A stretch of DNA of 64,000 nt from Fuerstiella sp. (GCA_022447225.1 JAKVAZ010000002.1:124001-188000); one strand, 5' to 3'. Numbered from the stretch's first letter, positions 25,697-34,874 are shown. The notes: generated from the sequence alone by a model not told the origin. Numbers and translations: made by a program.

Positions 25697-25731
25697 GGCG
25701 ATTGCCGGACAGTCGCGCGCCAGCAAAAATG

Positions 25732-25854
25732 TTACAGACCGACGCTGGCCGCGTCACTGATGTTGGTTGTTGTTTCGATGATCCGGGGTGTTATTTCTAC
25801 CGGTTGTTTCATATGCAGCATATTGCACTGCAACACCGTTGATACCCGAATCAT
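25732..25854 (-). CDS. Possible 40-residue micro-ORF
   Basis: ATG at 25854 with GGAAGG four bases upstream, reading MIRVSTVLQCNMLHMKQPVE and on to a TAA at 25732. The codons look ordinary. It lies antisense to the 3' leader region of the H1-like transcript. Too short to prove, no family recognised, and chance ORFs of this length are common. Confidence 0.2.
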   Translation of the reverse strand: MIRVSTVLQCNMLHMKQPVEITPRIIETTTNISDAASVGL

Positions 25855-25879
25855 GTTGCCTTCCGACAATGAAGTTCGA

Positions 25880-25912
25880 AAGCGACTGAGTATCTCAGTC
25901 GCTTTATTTTTT
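25880..25912 (+). terminator. Rho-independent terminator of the H1-like transcript
   Basis: AAGCGACTGAG (25880-25890), loop TAT, CTCAGTCGCTT (25894-25904), then a T-rich tract TATTTTTT. A perfect 11-bp stem. It lies 184 bases after the H1-like stop, so the transcript would have an unusually long 3' tail. Confidence 0.8.
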
Positions 25913-26648
25913 GTGCAAAGCAGAATGCGACGATGCACAAATATGCGGCCGTGTGATTCGGCACTGTGAACCGTGGTTGCTGCATATTATGCACTGGTGA
26001 AAAAAATATCCGCTGATCAGGACGTTCTCACGGACCGGCTTGGTTTAACTGTATGGTAATGTCTCGGTCGAGAGTGGTTCCAACAGAAAACTGTCTCCGT
26101 TCTGTCGGCAGGGCTCCGGAAGCCGGCGCACCAGCCAGTCGTGTTTCCTGGGGCCATTAAACTTCTGACGCAGCGGGACCCTGGATATCGAGGTTTCCCG
26201 CAAGCAGCGATTAATGATGCTCTGACCCCACATTGCAGAAGATATGCCGTATGAACAACGGTCTTAGCACAGACCGTAACGGTGATGTGTCGGTTTTTCT
26301 GTAGATTGTTGTCACAGCAGATCAGGATTCTGACCGGGCGTTTGAGCACATTGATAACGTTGATGTTACCGCGTGCTCAAAGGAGCGGATTCACAAATCA
26401 ATGAAGTTTGCCGGAGGATTTAGTAAACAACAGGTTGGAGCCGACGGTGCAGGTGCTACGTGGGGTCGGGAACGCATTCTTCGTCAAAGCTGATTATTTC
26501 CGTGTCAGTGCTCTGGTCGAAGGTTCCCCCCCGTCATCCGAACTCTCTCTGTTTGGTTCGCGATTATTCTGCCTGTTTATGGACTGTGGCCTGGTTACTC
26601 GATTACCTCACATGTACCGATTTCGGTGGATGGAGCGATCCACACGAG

Positions 26649-27134
26649 TCACCTCACCGCAACAATTGCCCTCGCTTCACCAATTGATGTCCAGCTTGCC
26701 TTGTGAGTCTGCACAAGATGACTCATCAACCCCATTGCTTGATCGGGATCAGTTGCCAGACCAGCTGTAACGATATCGCCAGTCCTCTGTGGCCCGACAT
26801 TGTAAACCAGACGTTCGAGATTTTGATGGGCTGACACGACGTCCAGATTGGATTCAGACTTTGGTTTATCCTGACCCGGATCACGAGCCGGTATTTCTCC
26901 GGAAGATTCAACGCTTTGCTTTGTTGAGTTTATCGAACCCGCGTCGGTGCCGAGTACGTCATGGATTATGTTGTTTGCGGCGTGAATCGACAGAACAGCC
27001 ATGCGAATTCGGTTTGCGTCCGATTTGTTTGTCCCGGATTCGTGAAGATGAGCCAGTAACTCGATTGCCGCGTCCATATGGCTGTCGATGCTAGTGACCA
27101 TCGCTTTGAGGTTTTGTTGTTTCACTTGATTCAT
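26649..27134 (-). CDS. Orphan hypothetical protein, helical
   Basis: 161 residues from ATG 27134, chosen because GGAG lies 8 bases upstream; an in-frame start at 27179 is poorer. No family recognised. The N-terminal 70 residues are polar and alpha-helical (MNQVKQQNLKAMVTSIDSHM, IRMAVLSIHAANNIIHDVLG), a middle linker (about 75-105) is rich in Ser, Glu, Pro and Lys, and the C-terminal 55 residues again look helical (NLERLVYNVGPQRTGDIV, DQAMGLMSHLVQTHKASW). No signal peptide or membrane segment. Codon choice looks like a real gene. It stands alone in a gene-poor stretch, pointing toward plus-strand non-coding sequence. Confidence 0.6.
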   Translation of the reverse strand: MNQVKQQNLKAMVTSIDSHMDAAIELLAHLHESGTNKSDANRIRMAVLSIHAANNIIHDVLGTDAGSINSTKQSVESSGEIPARDPGQDKPKSESNLDVVSAHQNLERLVYNVGPQRTGDIVTAGLATDPDQAMGLMSHLVQTHKASWTSIGEARAIVAVR

Positions 27135-27358
27135 TAGTCCGGCTCCAGTTCTGATACATTCGTACAGATCCTGTTGCAACAGCCGGAAAACTTCGTTTAT
27201 TCTGAGCTGTTCAGTTCATACGAATCGGGACGTCGTACAACCGGGATTCATTATAGAACGGGCAAGCGTTCCTGTGGTTACAGCTGCTGCTTCCTGGTGA
27301 AAAAATCCAGTTGGTTTCGTTTTATCCTGCTGAATTCTGAAGTGCTCCCACTGTGATT

Positions 27359-27391
27359 GCCTGACCGGATTTGCTGCATTGCCGGTCAGGC
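27359..27391. repeat. 10-bp inverted repeat
   Basis: GCCTGACCGG (27359-27368), 13-base loop, CCGGTCAGGC (27382-27391). No T-run on either side. Could be part of a small RNA, an operator or chance. Confidence 0.4.
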
Positions 27392-27675
27392 CTTCATCCG
27401 GACCTCTTTGCATCTGTGTCATTTTCAGGCGGAGATTCTGCCCAGGGGACAATTCGGAGGGCGATCATGGTTTGCGAATGGGTACTTCAAATACTGCTGT
27501 ACTGCAGACCCCTGATTTCTTTCAGATCGGATCTTTTCTGCTGTTTGATATTCGACACGTGGTCGGTATGAATACCAATCATCCGTCCGGGGGACGCGGT
27601 GATACGTCACATTTATTCGGGCCCGTTACCTTGGCTGTCCCGTTTGTGGACTCTTTCACTTTTAGAACATTCTGT

Positions 27676-27813
27676 TCATCCTGAGGTATTTCGCATCCAA
27701 ATCTCACCTCTATCGAATTCTAAGACGCCGTTTTGCTGCCGAGGTGACTCTAAAACGATGCACCATTGTCCTGCTTCCTTGACTGGCTGGAACGCTTGAG
27801 TTGTCATAGACAT
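27676..27813 (-). CDS. Possible 45-residue micro-ORF with good ribosome site
   Basis: ATG 27813, with AAGGAAG at a usual distance upstream. Reads MSMTTQAFQPVKEAGQWCIV, then VLEFDRGEIWMRNTSG, ending TGA at 27676. Mixed charged and hydrophobic residues and ordinary codons. No family recognised. It is divergent from the DUF1549/DUF1553 gene. Confidence 0.3.
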   Translation of the reverse strand: MSMTTQAFQPVKEAGQWCIVLESPRQQNGVLEFDRGEIWMRNTSG

Positions 27814-27909
27814 CCCTTGTCTTCCTTTGTTGACCTCGCTGTGGACTTGTAAACAATCCTGCGTATTCCTGATAGAATTTCTTGCGTTCAATGTATTAAA
27901 CCGCAGTTC

Positions 27910-30900
27910 ATGACCAGCGATCCTCACACTATGTCTCAACATAATCTCATGCGATGTTTCCTGCTCTCACTGATTTGTGTGCTAACAACCAGCCTCGTTC
28001 GAGCTGACGAAGTCAAAGTCCATTTCGATCGGGATATCCGCCCGATTCTCTCGGACAACTGTTATACGTGCCACGGGCCGGATGAGCAGGCCCGTGAAAG
28101 CGAGTTGAGGTTGGACATTCGTGATGAAGCGATGGTTGAAATTGATGGTCACTTTGCTCTGGTCCCGGGTAAGCCAGAGGAAAGTGAGCTGGTTCGACGG
28201 ATACTTTCCGACGATCAGGACGAAATCATGCCTCCTGCCACTCATCGCAAAAAACTGACTCACCAACAAAAGCAACTGCTGGTGACGTGGGTCCGGCAGG
28301 GAGCCGTCTGGTCTGATCAATGGGCCTGGTCTTCCCCACAGCGATCGATCCCACCCGTCGTCAAGTCTGGTGATCACGTTCACAACTGGATTGACCAGTT
28401 CATTCAGGCCCGCCTCGAGAATGAAGGGATTGAACCGTCTCCCCGGTCGGATCCACGAATCCTGATTCGGCGGCTTTCATTCGATTTACTCGGCCTGCCT
28501 CCGACAGCTGACCAGGTGGAAGCATTTGTGGATTCCGGCGACCGGAATTCATGGTCAACGTTGGTCGATGAACTGCTGCGGTCACCTCGGTTTGGCGAAC
28601 GGATGGCGGTTCACTGGCTGGATTTGGTCCGCTATGCGGACAGCGTTGGCTACCACGGCGACCAGGATGTCAGTATCTCACCGTACCGTGATTATGTCAT
28701 TGATGCTTTTAATTCGAATCTGCCGTTTGATCAGTTCACCCGGGAACAAATCGGAGGAGACTTGCTGCCGAACCCGACACAGGATCAGCTGGTGGCGTCC
28801 GGGTACAACAAACTCGGAATGATGTCGGCAGAAGGTGGCGTACAGCCAAAGGAATATCTGGCTAAGTATGCTGCCGATCGTGTACGTACCGCCGGTTCGG
28901 TATGGCTGGGATCAACGATTGGCTGCGCTGAATGTCACGATCATAAATTCGATCCATTCACGACCAAAGATTTTTATCGATTTGCTGCATTCTTTGCGGA
29001 CATCAAGGAAAAGGGACTGGCTCAGACCGGAAACTGGGGACCGTCGATCAAAGTTCCGGACGATGAACTGCCGACTCTTCTCGGACCAGTTCATGAACAG
29101 ATTGAAACACTCAACCGGGTTCTTGCAGATCACACAGCTGAACTCACAGATGCTCAGCGTGACTGGGAGGAGTCTTTGCTGAAAACCCGAACGAACTGGC
29201 AACAGGTGGAGGTCGTTTCTGCTGCTGCGATGCACGGGAGTAAGCTCACAATTCAGGACGACGGATCAATTGTCTCATCGGGGCCTGTCGGCAGCGGCAA
29301 TACTTATTCGGTCGTGGTGAAAACATCACTGGAAGAAATCACCGGAGTTCGTCTCGAAGTCCTTCCACATGAGTCATTGCCCCATTCGGGACCTGGTCGG
29401 TCCCAAGACGGTAACTTTGTATTAAGTGAACTTCGTGTCCGGACTGACGAGGCACCGGTTGCCCTTCAAAACGCACAGGCTGATTTTGAACAAACCACCG
29501 ATGCCGATCAGAATCCTTATAAAGTGTGGAATGCAGCCAGTGTGATTGACGGGGACGAAAAAGGCAGTAACTGGGGCTGGGCTGTTGCGCCTCAGTTCGG
29601 GCGTGCTCACAATCTGATTGTGGAAACGAAGGAGCCGTTTTCGGCTCCGGAATTCACGTTTGGACTCGAACAGAATCACGATGCGGCGTCTGACTTCAAT
29701 ATCGGACGTTTCCGTCTGTGGGTGACGACGGCACGGCAGCCACTGCAGGTCGATCCCATTATGAAACAGCCTTTAGACATTCGCGACATTCTGCTGATTG
29801 CGGTGGAGTCACGGACTTCCGAACAACACACACGCCTGGCCGCCCATTTTCGATCCATTGCGCCACAGCTCGATTCGGCCCGCGAGCAGCTGGCGAAGCT
29901 GATGGATCAGCAACGGGAACTGACGCAGAAACACACTCGCACAACTCTGATTTCTGTGGCCGTCGAACCCCGGGAGATGAGAGTTCTCGGCCGGGGTGAC
30001 TGGATGGATATGAGCGGCGAGGTTGTACAACCGGGGGTGCCAGGCTTCCTGCCTCAGATCGATTCGGTCGGTCGATCGACCCGGCTAGATCTGGCGAACT
30101 GGCTGGTCTCCGAACGTAACCCACTCACCGCACGTGTCTTCGTGAATCGATTGTGGAAGATGTTTTACGGAACCGGAATCTCTCGAGTCCTGGATGATGT
30201 GGGATCACAGGGTGAAGCTCCCGTGTATCCGAAACTGCTGGACACGCTGGCTGTCGAATTCATGGAAAGTGGCTGGGATATCAAACACATGATTCGGTTG
30301 ATGGTCACATCAGCAGCGTATCAGCAGTCATCGCTGATGAGGGATGATCTTCGGGATTTTGATCCCAACAACCGACTGCTGGCCCGTCAGTCGCGTTACC
30401 GCCTGGATGCCGAGTTCGTGCGTGACAACGCGCTGAGTGTCAGTGGCCTGCTGGTGCACAGGCTTGGAGGACGCAGTGCCAAGCCTTATCAGCCGGTGGG
30501 CCTGTATCGTCATTTGAATTTTCCGGCACGCAAATACCAGTCGGACAGCGGTACGAATCAGTACCGGCGTGGTCTGTACACGCACTGGCAGCGACAGTTC
30601 CTGCATCCGGCCATGAAATCATTTGATGCTCCTCCGCGGGAAGAATGTACGGCCGAACGTCCTCAATCCAATACCCCGCTTGCCGCGCTGGTGTTGCTGA
30701 ACGATCCGTCTTATGTGGAGGCTGCCCGAGTCTTCGCGGAGCGAGCGATTCGTCAGGGTGGTCCAGCCGACACAGGGCGTCTTGACTGGATCATGCGGGG
30801 GGCGCTGTCCCGGTCTGTCCGGCAGGACGAAGTTGTGGTTCTGCAGTCTCTACTGGAGTCACAGCGTCAGCACTACACAAACCAGTCTGAGGCGGCCAAA

Positions 30901-31020
30901 CAGTCTGTGTCTGTTGGGTTGTATCGCGTTCCGGATGATATCGATGAGGCAGAGCTTGCGGCGTGGACAGCCGTGACACGTGCTGTCTTTAATATGCACG
31001 AGTTTATTACACGAAACTGA
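27910..31020 (+). CDS. Planctomycete cytochrome / DUF1549 / DUF1553 secreted protein
   Basis: 1036 residues. Signal peptide (hydrophobic core MRCFLLSLICVLTTSLVRA), then the planctomycete cytochrome-like domain with FDRDIRPILSDNCYTCHGPD (haem motif CYTCH about 52-56) and a second CAECHDHKFDPFTT motif near residue 338. DUF1549 follows at about 155-370 (WIDQFIQARLENEGIEPSPRSD, RLSFDLLGLPPT) and DUF1553 at about 700-960 (RLDLANWLVSERNPLTARVFVNRLWK, FGTG-like YGTGISRVLDDVGSQG, HPAMKSFDAPPREEC). A beta-sandwich-like insert with a coiled coil lies between. The family occurs in large numbers in planctomycetes, always with a DUF1501 partner, as here 27-42 bases downstream. Function is unknown; redox and sulfated-polysaccharide roles are proposed. 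Start could also be ATG 27931 or 27949. Confidence 0.93.
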   Translation: MTSDPHTMSQHNLMRCFLLSLICVLTTSLVRADEVKVHFDRDIRPILSDNCYTCHGPDEQARESELRLDIRDEAMVEIDGHFALVPGKPEESELVRRILSDDQDEIMPPATHRKKLTHQQKQLLVTWVRQGAVWSDQWAWSSPQRSIPPVVKSGDHVHNWIDQFIQARLENEGIEPSPRSDPRILIRRLSFDLLGLPPTADQVEAFVDSGDRNSWSTLVDELLRSPRFGERMAVHWLDLVRYADSVGYHGDQDVSISPYRDYVIDAFNSNLPFDQFTREQIGGDLLPNPTQDQLVASGYNKLGMMSAEGGVQPKEYLAKYAADRVRTAGSVWLGSTIGCAECHDHKFDPFTTKDFYRFAAFFADIKEKGLAQTGNWGPSIKVPDDELPTLLGPVHEQIETLNRVLADHTAELTDAQRDWEESLLKTRTNWQQVEVVSAAAMHGSKLTIQDDGSIVSSGPVGSGNTYSVVVKTSLEEITGVRLEVLPHESLPHSGPGRSQDGNFVLSELRVRTDEAPVALQNAQADFEQTTDADQNPYKVWNAASVIDGDEKGSNWGWAVAPQFGRAHNLIVETKEPFSAPEFTFGLEQNHDAASDFNIGRFRLWVTTARQPLQVDPIMKQPLDIRDILLIAVESRTSEQHTRLAAHFRSIAPQLDSAREQLAKLMDQQRELTQKHTRTTLISVAVEPREMRVLGRGDWMDMSGEVVQPGVPGFLPQIDSVGRSTRLDLANWLVSERNPLTARVFVNRLWKMFYGTGISRVLDDVGSQGEAPVYPKLLDTLAVEFMESGWDIKHMIRLMVTSAAYQQSSLMRDDLRDFDPNNRLLARQSRYRLDAEFVRDNALSVSGLLVHRLGGRSAKPYQPVGLYRHLNFPARKYQSDSGTNQYRRGLYTHWQRQFLHPAMKSFDAPPREECTAERPQSNTPLAALVLLNDPSYVEAARVFAERAIRQGGPADTGRLDWIMRGALSRSVRQDEVVVLQSLLESQRQHYTNQSEAAKQSVSVGLYRVPDDIDEAELAAWTAVTRAVFNMHEFITRN

Positions 31021-31062
31021 ACTCAGGCGGACGACTGCTGTCGCTCCTTGATGGTCTTAATC

Positions 31063-32496
31063 ATGAATCCGATCCAAGCAATCCGAACAGATGCCTGTCG
31101 CCGTACGTTTCTGCAACGGGGGGCCGCCGGTGTTGGCGCTGCGGCGCTTCACTCGATCATGAATCGAACAGAGGCAGTCGACCGATCTGATGTTTCTGTG
31201 CCGCGGTGGGATGGAGTCGTGCAGCCTCTGCACCGCACACAGCGAATTCGTCGGGTGATCCATTTGTGTATGGCAGGGGGGCCTTCGCATCTGGAAACGC
31301 TGGACCACAAGCCGAAGCTTGCGGAAATGGATGGCCGGCCAATGCCTGAATCCTTCACCAAAGGACGTCAGATTGCGCAACTCCAGGGACGAGAACTCAA
31401 ATGTCTGGCGCCCCAGCATCCGTTCCGACCTCATGGCGAATCCGGACAGCTGTTGAGCGATGTGTTTCCACATATCAGCACACTGGCTGACGACATCTGC
31501 ATCGTTAATTCGCTGCAGACCGAACAGATTAATCATGATCCGGCGCACACCGTGATGAACACCGGCACAAGTATTCCCGGGCGGCCCTCGATGGGTTCCT
31601 GGGTGCTTTATGGCCTGGGCAGTGAGTGCGATGACATGCCGGGATATGTCGTGCTCACATCGGTTGGCGGTGGCCAGTCGCAACCCATTGCTGCTCGACA
31701 GTGGCACAGTGGATTTCTACCCAGCAGGTTTCAGGGGGTCGAATTTCGGTCACAGGGAGATCCGGTTCTCTACGTAAACAGTCCCCAGGGTGTCGGTCTT
31801 GCAAATCAGCGGGAAGTAATATCGGCCGTGCAGCAATTGAATCGCATTGGCAACGAATCATTTCACGATCCGGAAATTGCGACTCGTATCAGCCAGTATG
31901 AGCTGGCGTTTCGCATGCAGTCGTCAGTGCCGGAGCTGATGAATGTTTCGGGGGAGCCGGACCATATCCTTAAAATGTATGGAACCGAAGGTGGTGACGG
32001 ATCGTTTGCTTCAAACTGTCTGCTGGCACGCCGACTGGCGGAACGCGGTGTGCGGTTTATTCAGCTGTACCATCGTGGCTGGGACCATCATGGCGGCGTC
32101 AAAGATGGAGCCAGACGAACGGCGAGTCTTGTGGATCAGGGGACCACTGCACTGATTCAGGATCTCAAGCAACGAGGAATGCTGGATGATACGCTGATCA
32201 TCTGGGGTGGAGAATTTGGACGTACTCCAATGGCACAGGGATCTGGCCGCGATCACCACATCATGGGATTTTCCATGTTCCTGGCCGGGGGAGGAGTGAA
32301 GGGGGGGCTGACCTGGGGGGCGACCGACGAACTGGGATACGAGGCGGTCGAGAACAAAGTGCATGTTAATGATTTGCATGCCACCCTGCTGCATTTGTTG
32401 GGGATCGATCATGAACGGTTGACACATCGCTTCCAGGGACGGGATTTCCGCCTGACCGATGTGTCCGGACATGTGCTGCACGATATTCTGACATAG
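31063..32496 (+). CDS. DUF1501 (sulfatase/alkaline-phosphatase-fold) secreted protein
   Basis: 477 residues from ATG 31063; ATG 31051 and TTG 31048 are also possible. Twin-arginine-like leader CRRTFLQRGAAGVGAAAL (about 12-29) suggests folded export. Core motifs of DUF1501: HLCMAGGPSHLETLDHKPKL, GREL...FRPHGESGQLLSDVFPH, INHDPAHTVMNTGT, GRPSMGSWVLYGLGSE, WDHHGGVKDG, and IIWGGEFGRTPMAQGSGRDHH. These carry the Asp/His/Glu positions of the alkaline-phosphatase superfamily metal site, although enzymatic activity of the family is unproven. Pairs with the preceding DUF1549/DUF1553 gene as one operon. Confidence 0.93.
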   Translation: MNPIQAIRTDACRRTFLQRGAAGVGAAALHSIMNRTEAVDRSDVSVPRWDGVVQPLHRTQRIRRVIHLCMAGGPSHLETLDHKPKLAEMDGRPMPESFTKGRQIAQLQGRELKCLAPQHPFRPHGESGQLLSDVFPHISTLADDICIVNSLQTEQINHDPAHTVMNTGTSIPGRPSMGSWVLYGLGSECDDMPGYVVLTSVGGGQSQPIAARQWHSGFLPSRFQGVEFRSQGDPVLYVNSPQGVGLANQREVISAVQQLNRIGNESFHDPEIATRISQYELAFRMQSSVPELMNVSGEPDHILKMYGTEGGDGSFASNCLLARRLAERGVRFIQLYHRGWDHHGGVKDGARRTASLVDQGTTALIQDLKQRGMLDDTLIIWGGEFGRTPMAQGSGRDHHIMGFSMFLAGGGVKGGLTWGATDELGYEAVENKVHVNDLHATLLHLLGIDHERLTHRFQGRDFRLTDVSGHVLHDILT

Positions 32497-33056
32497 TCAG
32501 TCTGCCTGAGATGACGGTTTCTGCGACCAGCTTTGACTGATTCGGGGTTCTCGTGAATCGTTCCACCACTCACTCCTGCTGTTGTGAGTTGTGCTGATGG
32601 CATCTGTGGTCGCCATCGGGCGATAATATTGGCAGCGTGAGTATGGATCGGGGTAACGACCCGATCGAAGCTGTGTTCAACGAAGCTGAGGAAGACATAG
32701 AGCGAATCATTATTTTGTATTCGCCCGGCGACGTGAATTCCCACAAGCTATTCTTATAAATTATTAAGCATGCTGGTCTGCCTTCGTAGCTGAAGCTCAT
32801 AGAAAACCTGAGAGCGTCCTGAGAAACCGAATGGCTTGACTCAGGAATGTCGGCTGATGTGGTGACTGCCTGGATCGGGCATTCCGTCAAAGTTCAGAAC
32901 GACAGTTACGCTCAGGTTGATGACCACCGCTTCGGTCAGTTCAGCGATATGCAGTTGAAATTGGTGGCAACAAAGGCATACGAAACAGTGACAACTCCAG
33001 AAAAACAGGTTGCCATATAAATTGTCACCGACGTGTAGAATTCCGTCAGGCCAATA
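32497..33056. other. Intergenic region between DUF1501 gene and tRNA-Leu terminator
   Basis: 560 bases. Small ORFs on the minus strand (for example 32570-32890) have no ribosome site and a Ser/Arg-rich non-coding look. No hairpin for ending the DUF1501 transcript was found. Nothing else seen. Confidence 0.4.
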
Positions 33057-33086
33057 AAAAAGCACGGTCTTCTGACCGTGCTTTTT
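33057..33086 (-). terminator. Rho-independent terminator of tRNA-Leu
   Basis: Stem AAAAAGCACGGTC / GACCGTGCTTTTT with loop of 4 bases (33070-33073), directly abutting the tRNA 3' end; T-run on the minus strand. Also symmetric enough to work from the plus strand. Confidence 0.9.
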
Positions 33087-33170
33087 GCCCCGGAGAGGAG
33101 TCGAACCTCCACGCCCATTACGGGCACATGAACCTGAATCATGCGCGTCTGCCAATTCCGCCACCGGGGC
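33086..33170 (-). tRNA. tRNA-Leu (anticodon CAG)
   Basis: 85 bases. Acceptor stem GCCCCGG/CCGGGGC, D-arm GCGGAATTGGCAGACGC, anticodon stem CATGA/TCATG around loop TTCAGGT (anticodon CAG, reads CTG), a long variable arm (GTGCCCGTAATGGGCGT, the class II feature of tRNA-Leu) and T-arm GGAGGTTCGACTCCTC. Discriminator A; CCA is not encoded. It is the only tRNA seen in the window and has its own terminator. Confidence 0.96.
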
Positions 33171-33509
33171 TTGATGGGGAGAATTCTCAACGGGAATCCA
33201 CCAGCAACTGAACCCTTCAGGCTCAGAATTCGCGAATTTTACAGAGGTCCGACAAACCTGACAACCGCGAGGTTCGGATTCCGGTTTACACAAGGCAGTT
33301 GATGTCGAAACAACAGGGATGATTGACAAGCTGATTTCCTGAAATAACGGTTTCACTTGTTCCGAAGAAATCAGCTGATTTCGGATTCAAGGCCGGAGCA
33401 TACAAATCTTTTACAATGTTCTGACAGCTGTCTGACCACCTGATCGGGCGTTCGACGTCTAATTCGCAGTAACCCATGACCTCTCAAACTGAAACGAGGA
33501 GTTTTTGCG
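33171..33509. other. Intergenic region with AGCTGATTTC repeats upstream of the VWA gene
   Basis: 339 bases. AGCTGATTTC occurs at 33329-33338 and again at 33373-33382, and its reverse complement at 33367-33376, so 33367-33382 is a 16-bp perfect palindrome GAAATCAGCTGATTTC. It lies about 130 bases before the VWA gene start. No gene seen. Confidence 0.45.
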
Positions 33510-34874
33510 ATGAGAAATCTCATGTTGACTGTGATGAGCTGTGTGATTGCTGCTGGAACTCAACTCATAGTGGCTGATCAAATCAAGCTGAATGTGTCAC
33601 CCGTACATTCGGTGCTCAAGGCCGGCGAAAAACAGATGACGTGGTTTCGAGTCGGACTGGACGGATTTCATCTGGCATCAGACGCGCCACGGTCAGCTGC
33701 CAACGTGACGATCGTACTGGACAAGTCCGGGTCCATGCAGGGAGAAAAGATAACACGTGCCCGTGATGCCGCGATCGATGCACTGCATCTGCTGGGTCCG
33801 GATGACATCATTTCGATCGTTACCTATGACTCCACCGTGAATGTGCTGGTTCCTGCGACGAAACTCACCGATCGAAAATCGGTGATTGCCAAGATCCGGG
33901 CAATTACGGCTGGTGGAAACACAGCCTTATTTGGTGGTATCAGCAAAGCCGCAGCTGAGATTCGTAAATTTCTGGATAAAGAACGCGTGAACCGGGTTAT
34001 TCTGCTGTCTGACGGGCTGGCCAACGTGGGGCCTTCGTCACCCGGAGAACTGGGGGCTCTGGGAGCGTCATTGCTTAAAGAGAACATCAGTGTGACGACT
34101 TTAGGTCTGGGGTTGGGTTACAACGAAGACCTGATGGCTCAGCTGGCGGGACGGAGTGGTGGAAATCATTATTTCATTGAACAGGCGTCTGAACTGGCCG
34201 ATATTTTCCGACGTGAATTCGATGACGTGTTATCGGTGGTTGCCCAGGAAGTCGATATCAGCATCAGCATTCCCGACGGCATTCGACCGGTTCGTGTGCT
34301 GGGCAATGAAGCCGACATTAACGGGCAGCAGGTCGTGACTCGACTTGCTTCGATCTACAGTGAGCAGCACAAACATATGGTGATCGAAGTTGAAACTCCG
34401 TCATCCGATCCTCATACAGATCTGGAGCTGGCCACTGTGACGGTTTCGTATTCGAATATGAAAACACACCAGACGGATCGTTTGTCGGGGACAGCCAAAG
34501 TGGAATTCAGTGAATCCGCACAGGTTGTCGCGGCCAGCCTGAACAAAACGGTTCTGGCTGACGTGGTCGCTCTGGTTTCCAGTGAAAAGAGTAAGCTGGC
34601 GACGAAATATCTGGACGAAGGAGATCTTGAGATGTGTCGGCTAACATTGAAGGAAAACGCCGAATACCTGGCAACCAACGCGAATGAGATTCCGGAAGCC
34701 CGGGACCGGCTGTCTCAGCTGGCCGGTTCCAACAGAATCCAGGCTTTTCAGCTTGAGGGCGTGACGAGCAACACAGATAAGAAAGCAATCTCAGTTCGTA
34801 AGGGCGTTCGGGCCTATCAAAATGAGGTTGATATTCAGCAACGAGCCGTGCGGCCGGTTGACTCATCAAAATGA
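33510..34874 (+). CDS. Secreted von Willebrand factor A domain protein
   Basis: 454 residues, signal peptide at about 1-22, GAGGAG ribosome site 8-10 bases before ATG. VWA domain at about 65-235 with a complete MIDAS: DKSGSM (about 71-76), the Thr in ITAGGNTALF and the Asp in LLSDGLANVGPSS. A beta-rich region follows (about 245-340, EVDISISIPDGIRPVRVLG, the usual companion of YfbK/inter-alpha-trypsin-inhibitor-like proteins) and then a helical C-terminus. It probably binds a protein ligand via a divalent metal ion at the cell surface or in the periplasm. Monocistronic: a terminator follows at 34906. Confidence 0.88.
   Translation: MRNLMLTVMSCVIAAGTQLIVADQIKLNVSPVHSVLKAGEKQMTWFRVGLDGFHLASDAPRSAANVTIVLDKSGSMQGEKITRARDAAIDALHLLGPDDIISIVTYDSTVNVLVPATKLTDRKSVIAKIRAITAGGNTALFGGISKAAAEIRKFLDKERVNRVILLSDGLANVGPSSPGELGALGASLLKENISVTTLGLGLGYNEDLMAQLAGRSGGNHYFIEQASELADIFRREFDDVLSVVAQEVDISISIPDGIRPVRVLGNEADINGQQVVTRLASIYSEQHKHMVIEVETPSSDPHTDLELATVTVSYSNMKTHQTDRLSGTAKVEFSESAQVVAASLNKTVLADVVALVSSEKSKLATKYLDEGDLEMCRLTLKENAEYLATNANEIPEARDRLSQLAGSNRIQAFQLEGVTSNTDKKAISVRKGVRAYQNEVDIQQRAVRPVDSSK

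Larger units (their letters stand above)
25697..26648. other. Gene-poor region after the H1-like gene
   Basis: About 950 bases. Apart from the terminator at 25880-25912 no clear gene is seen. Micro-ORFs with some support are 25732-25854 minus (40 codons, GGAAGG 4 bases before ATG) and 26401-26493 plus (30 codons, MKFAGGFSKQQVGADGAGAT..., no well-placed ribosome site). A 62-codon minus frame at 26045-26233 has no ribosome site. These are recorded as possibilities only. Confidence 0.35.
27135..27909. other. Gene-poor region before the DUF1549/DUF1553 gene
   Basis: About 775 bases. Contains a hairpin at 27359-27391 (listed), a possible micro-ORF at 27676-27813 minus (listed) and a 68-codon plus frame from ATG 27478 to 27684 that reads fairly protein-like (MGTSNTAVLQTPDFFQIGSF) but lacks a close ribosome site. 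No promoter for the large downstream gene stands out. Confidence 0.35.

Noticed and set aside
26045-26233. 62-codon minus-strand frame reading fairly protein-like (NRCLRETSISRVPLRQKFNG)
   Set aside because: I considered a transposase or other gene remnant, but no motif is recognisable and no ribosome site or flanking repeat is present.
27478-27684. 68-codon plus-strand frame (MGTSNTAVLQTPDFFQ...)
   Set aside because: GGAGGG is about 20 bases away from the ATG, too far; the last third looks non-coding. Mentioned in the gap entry only.
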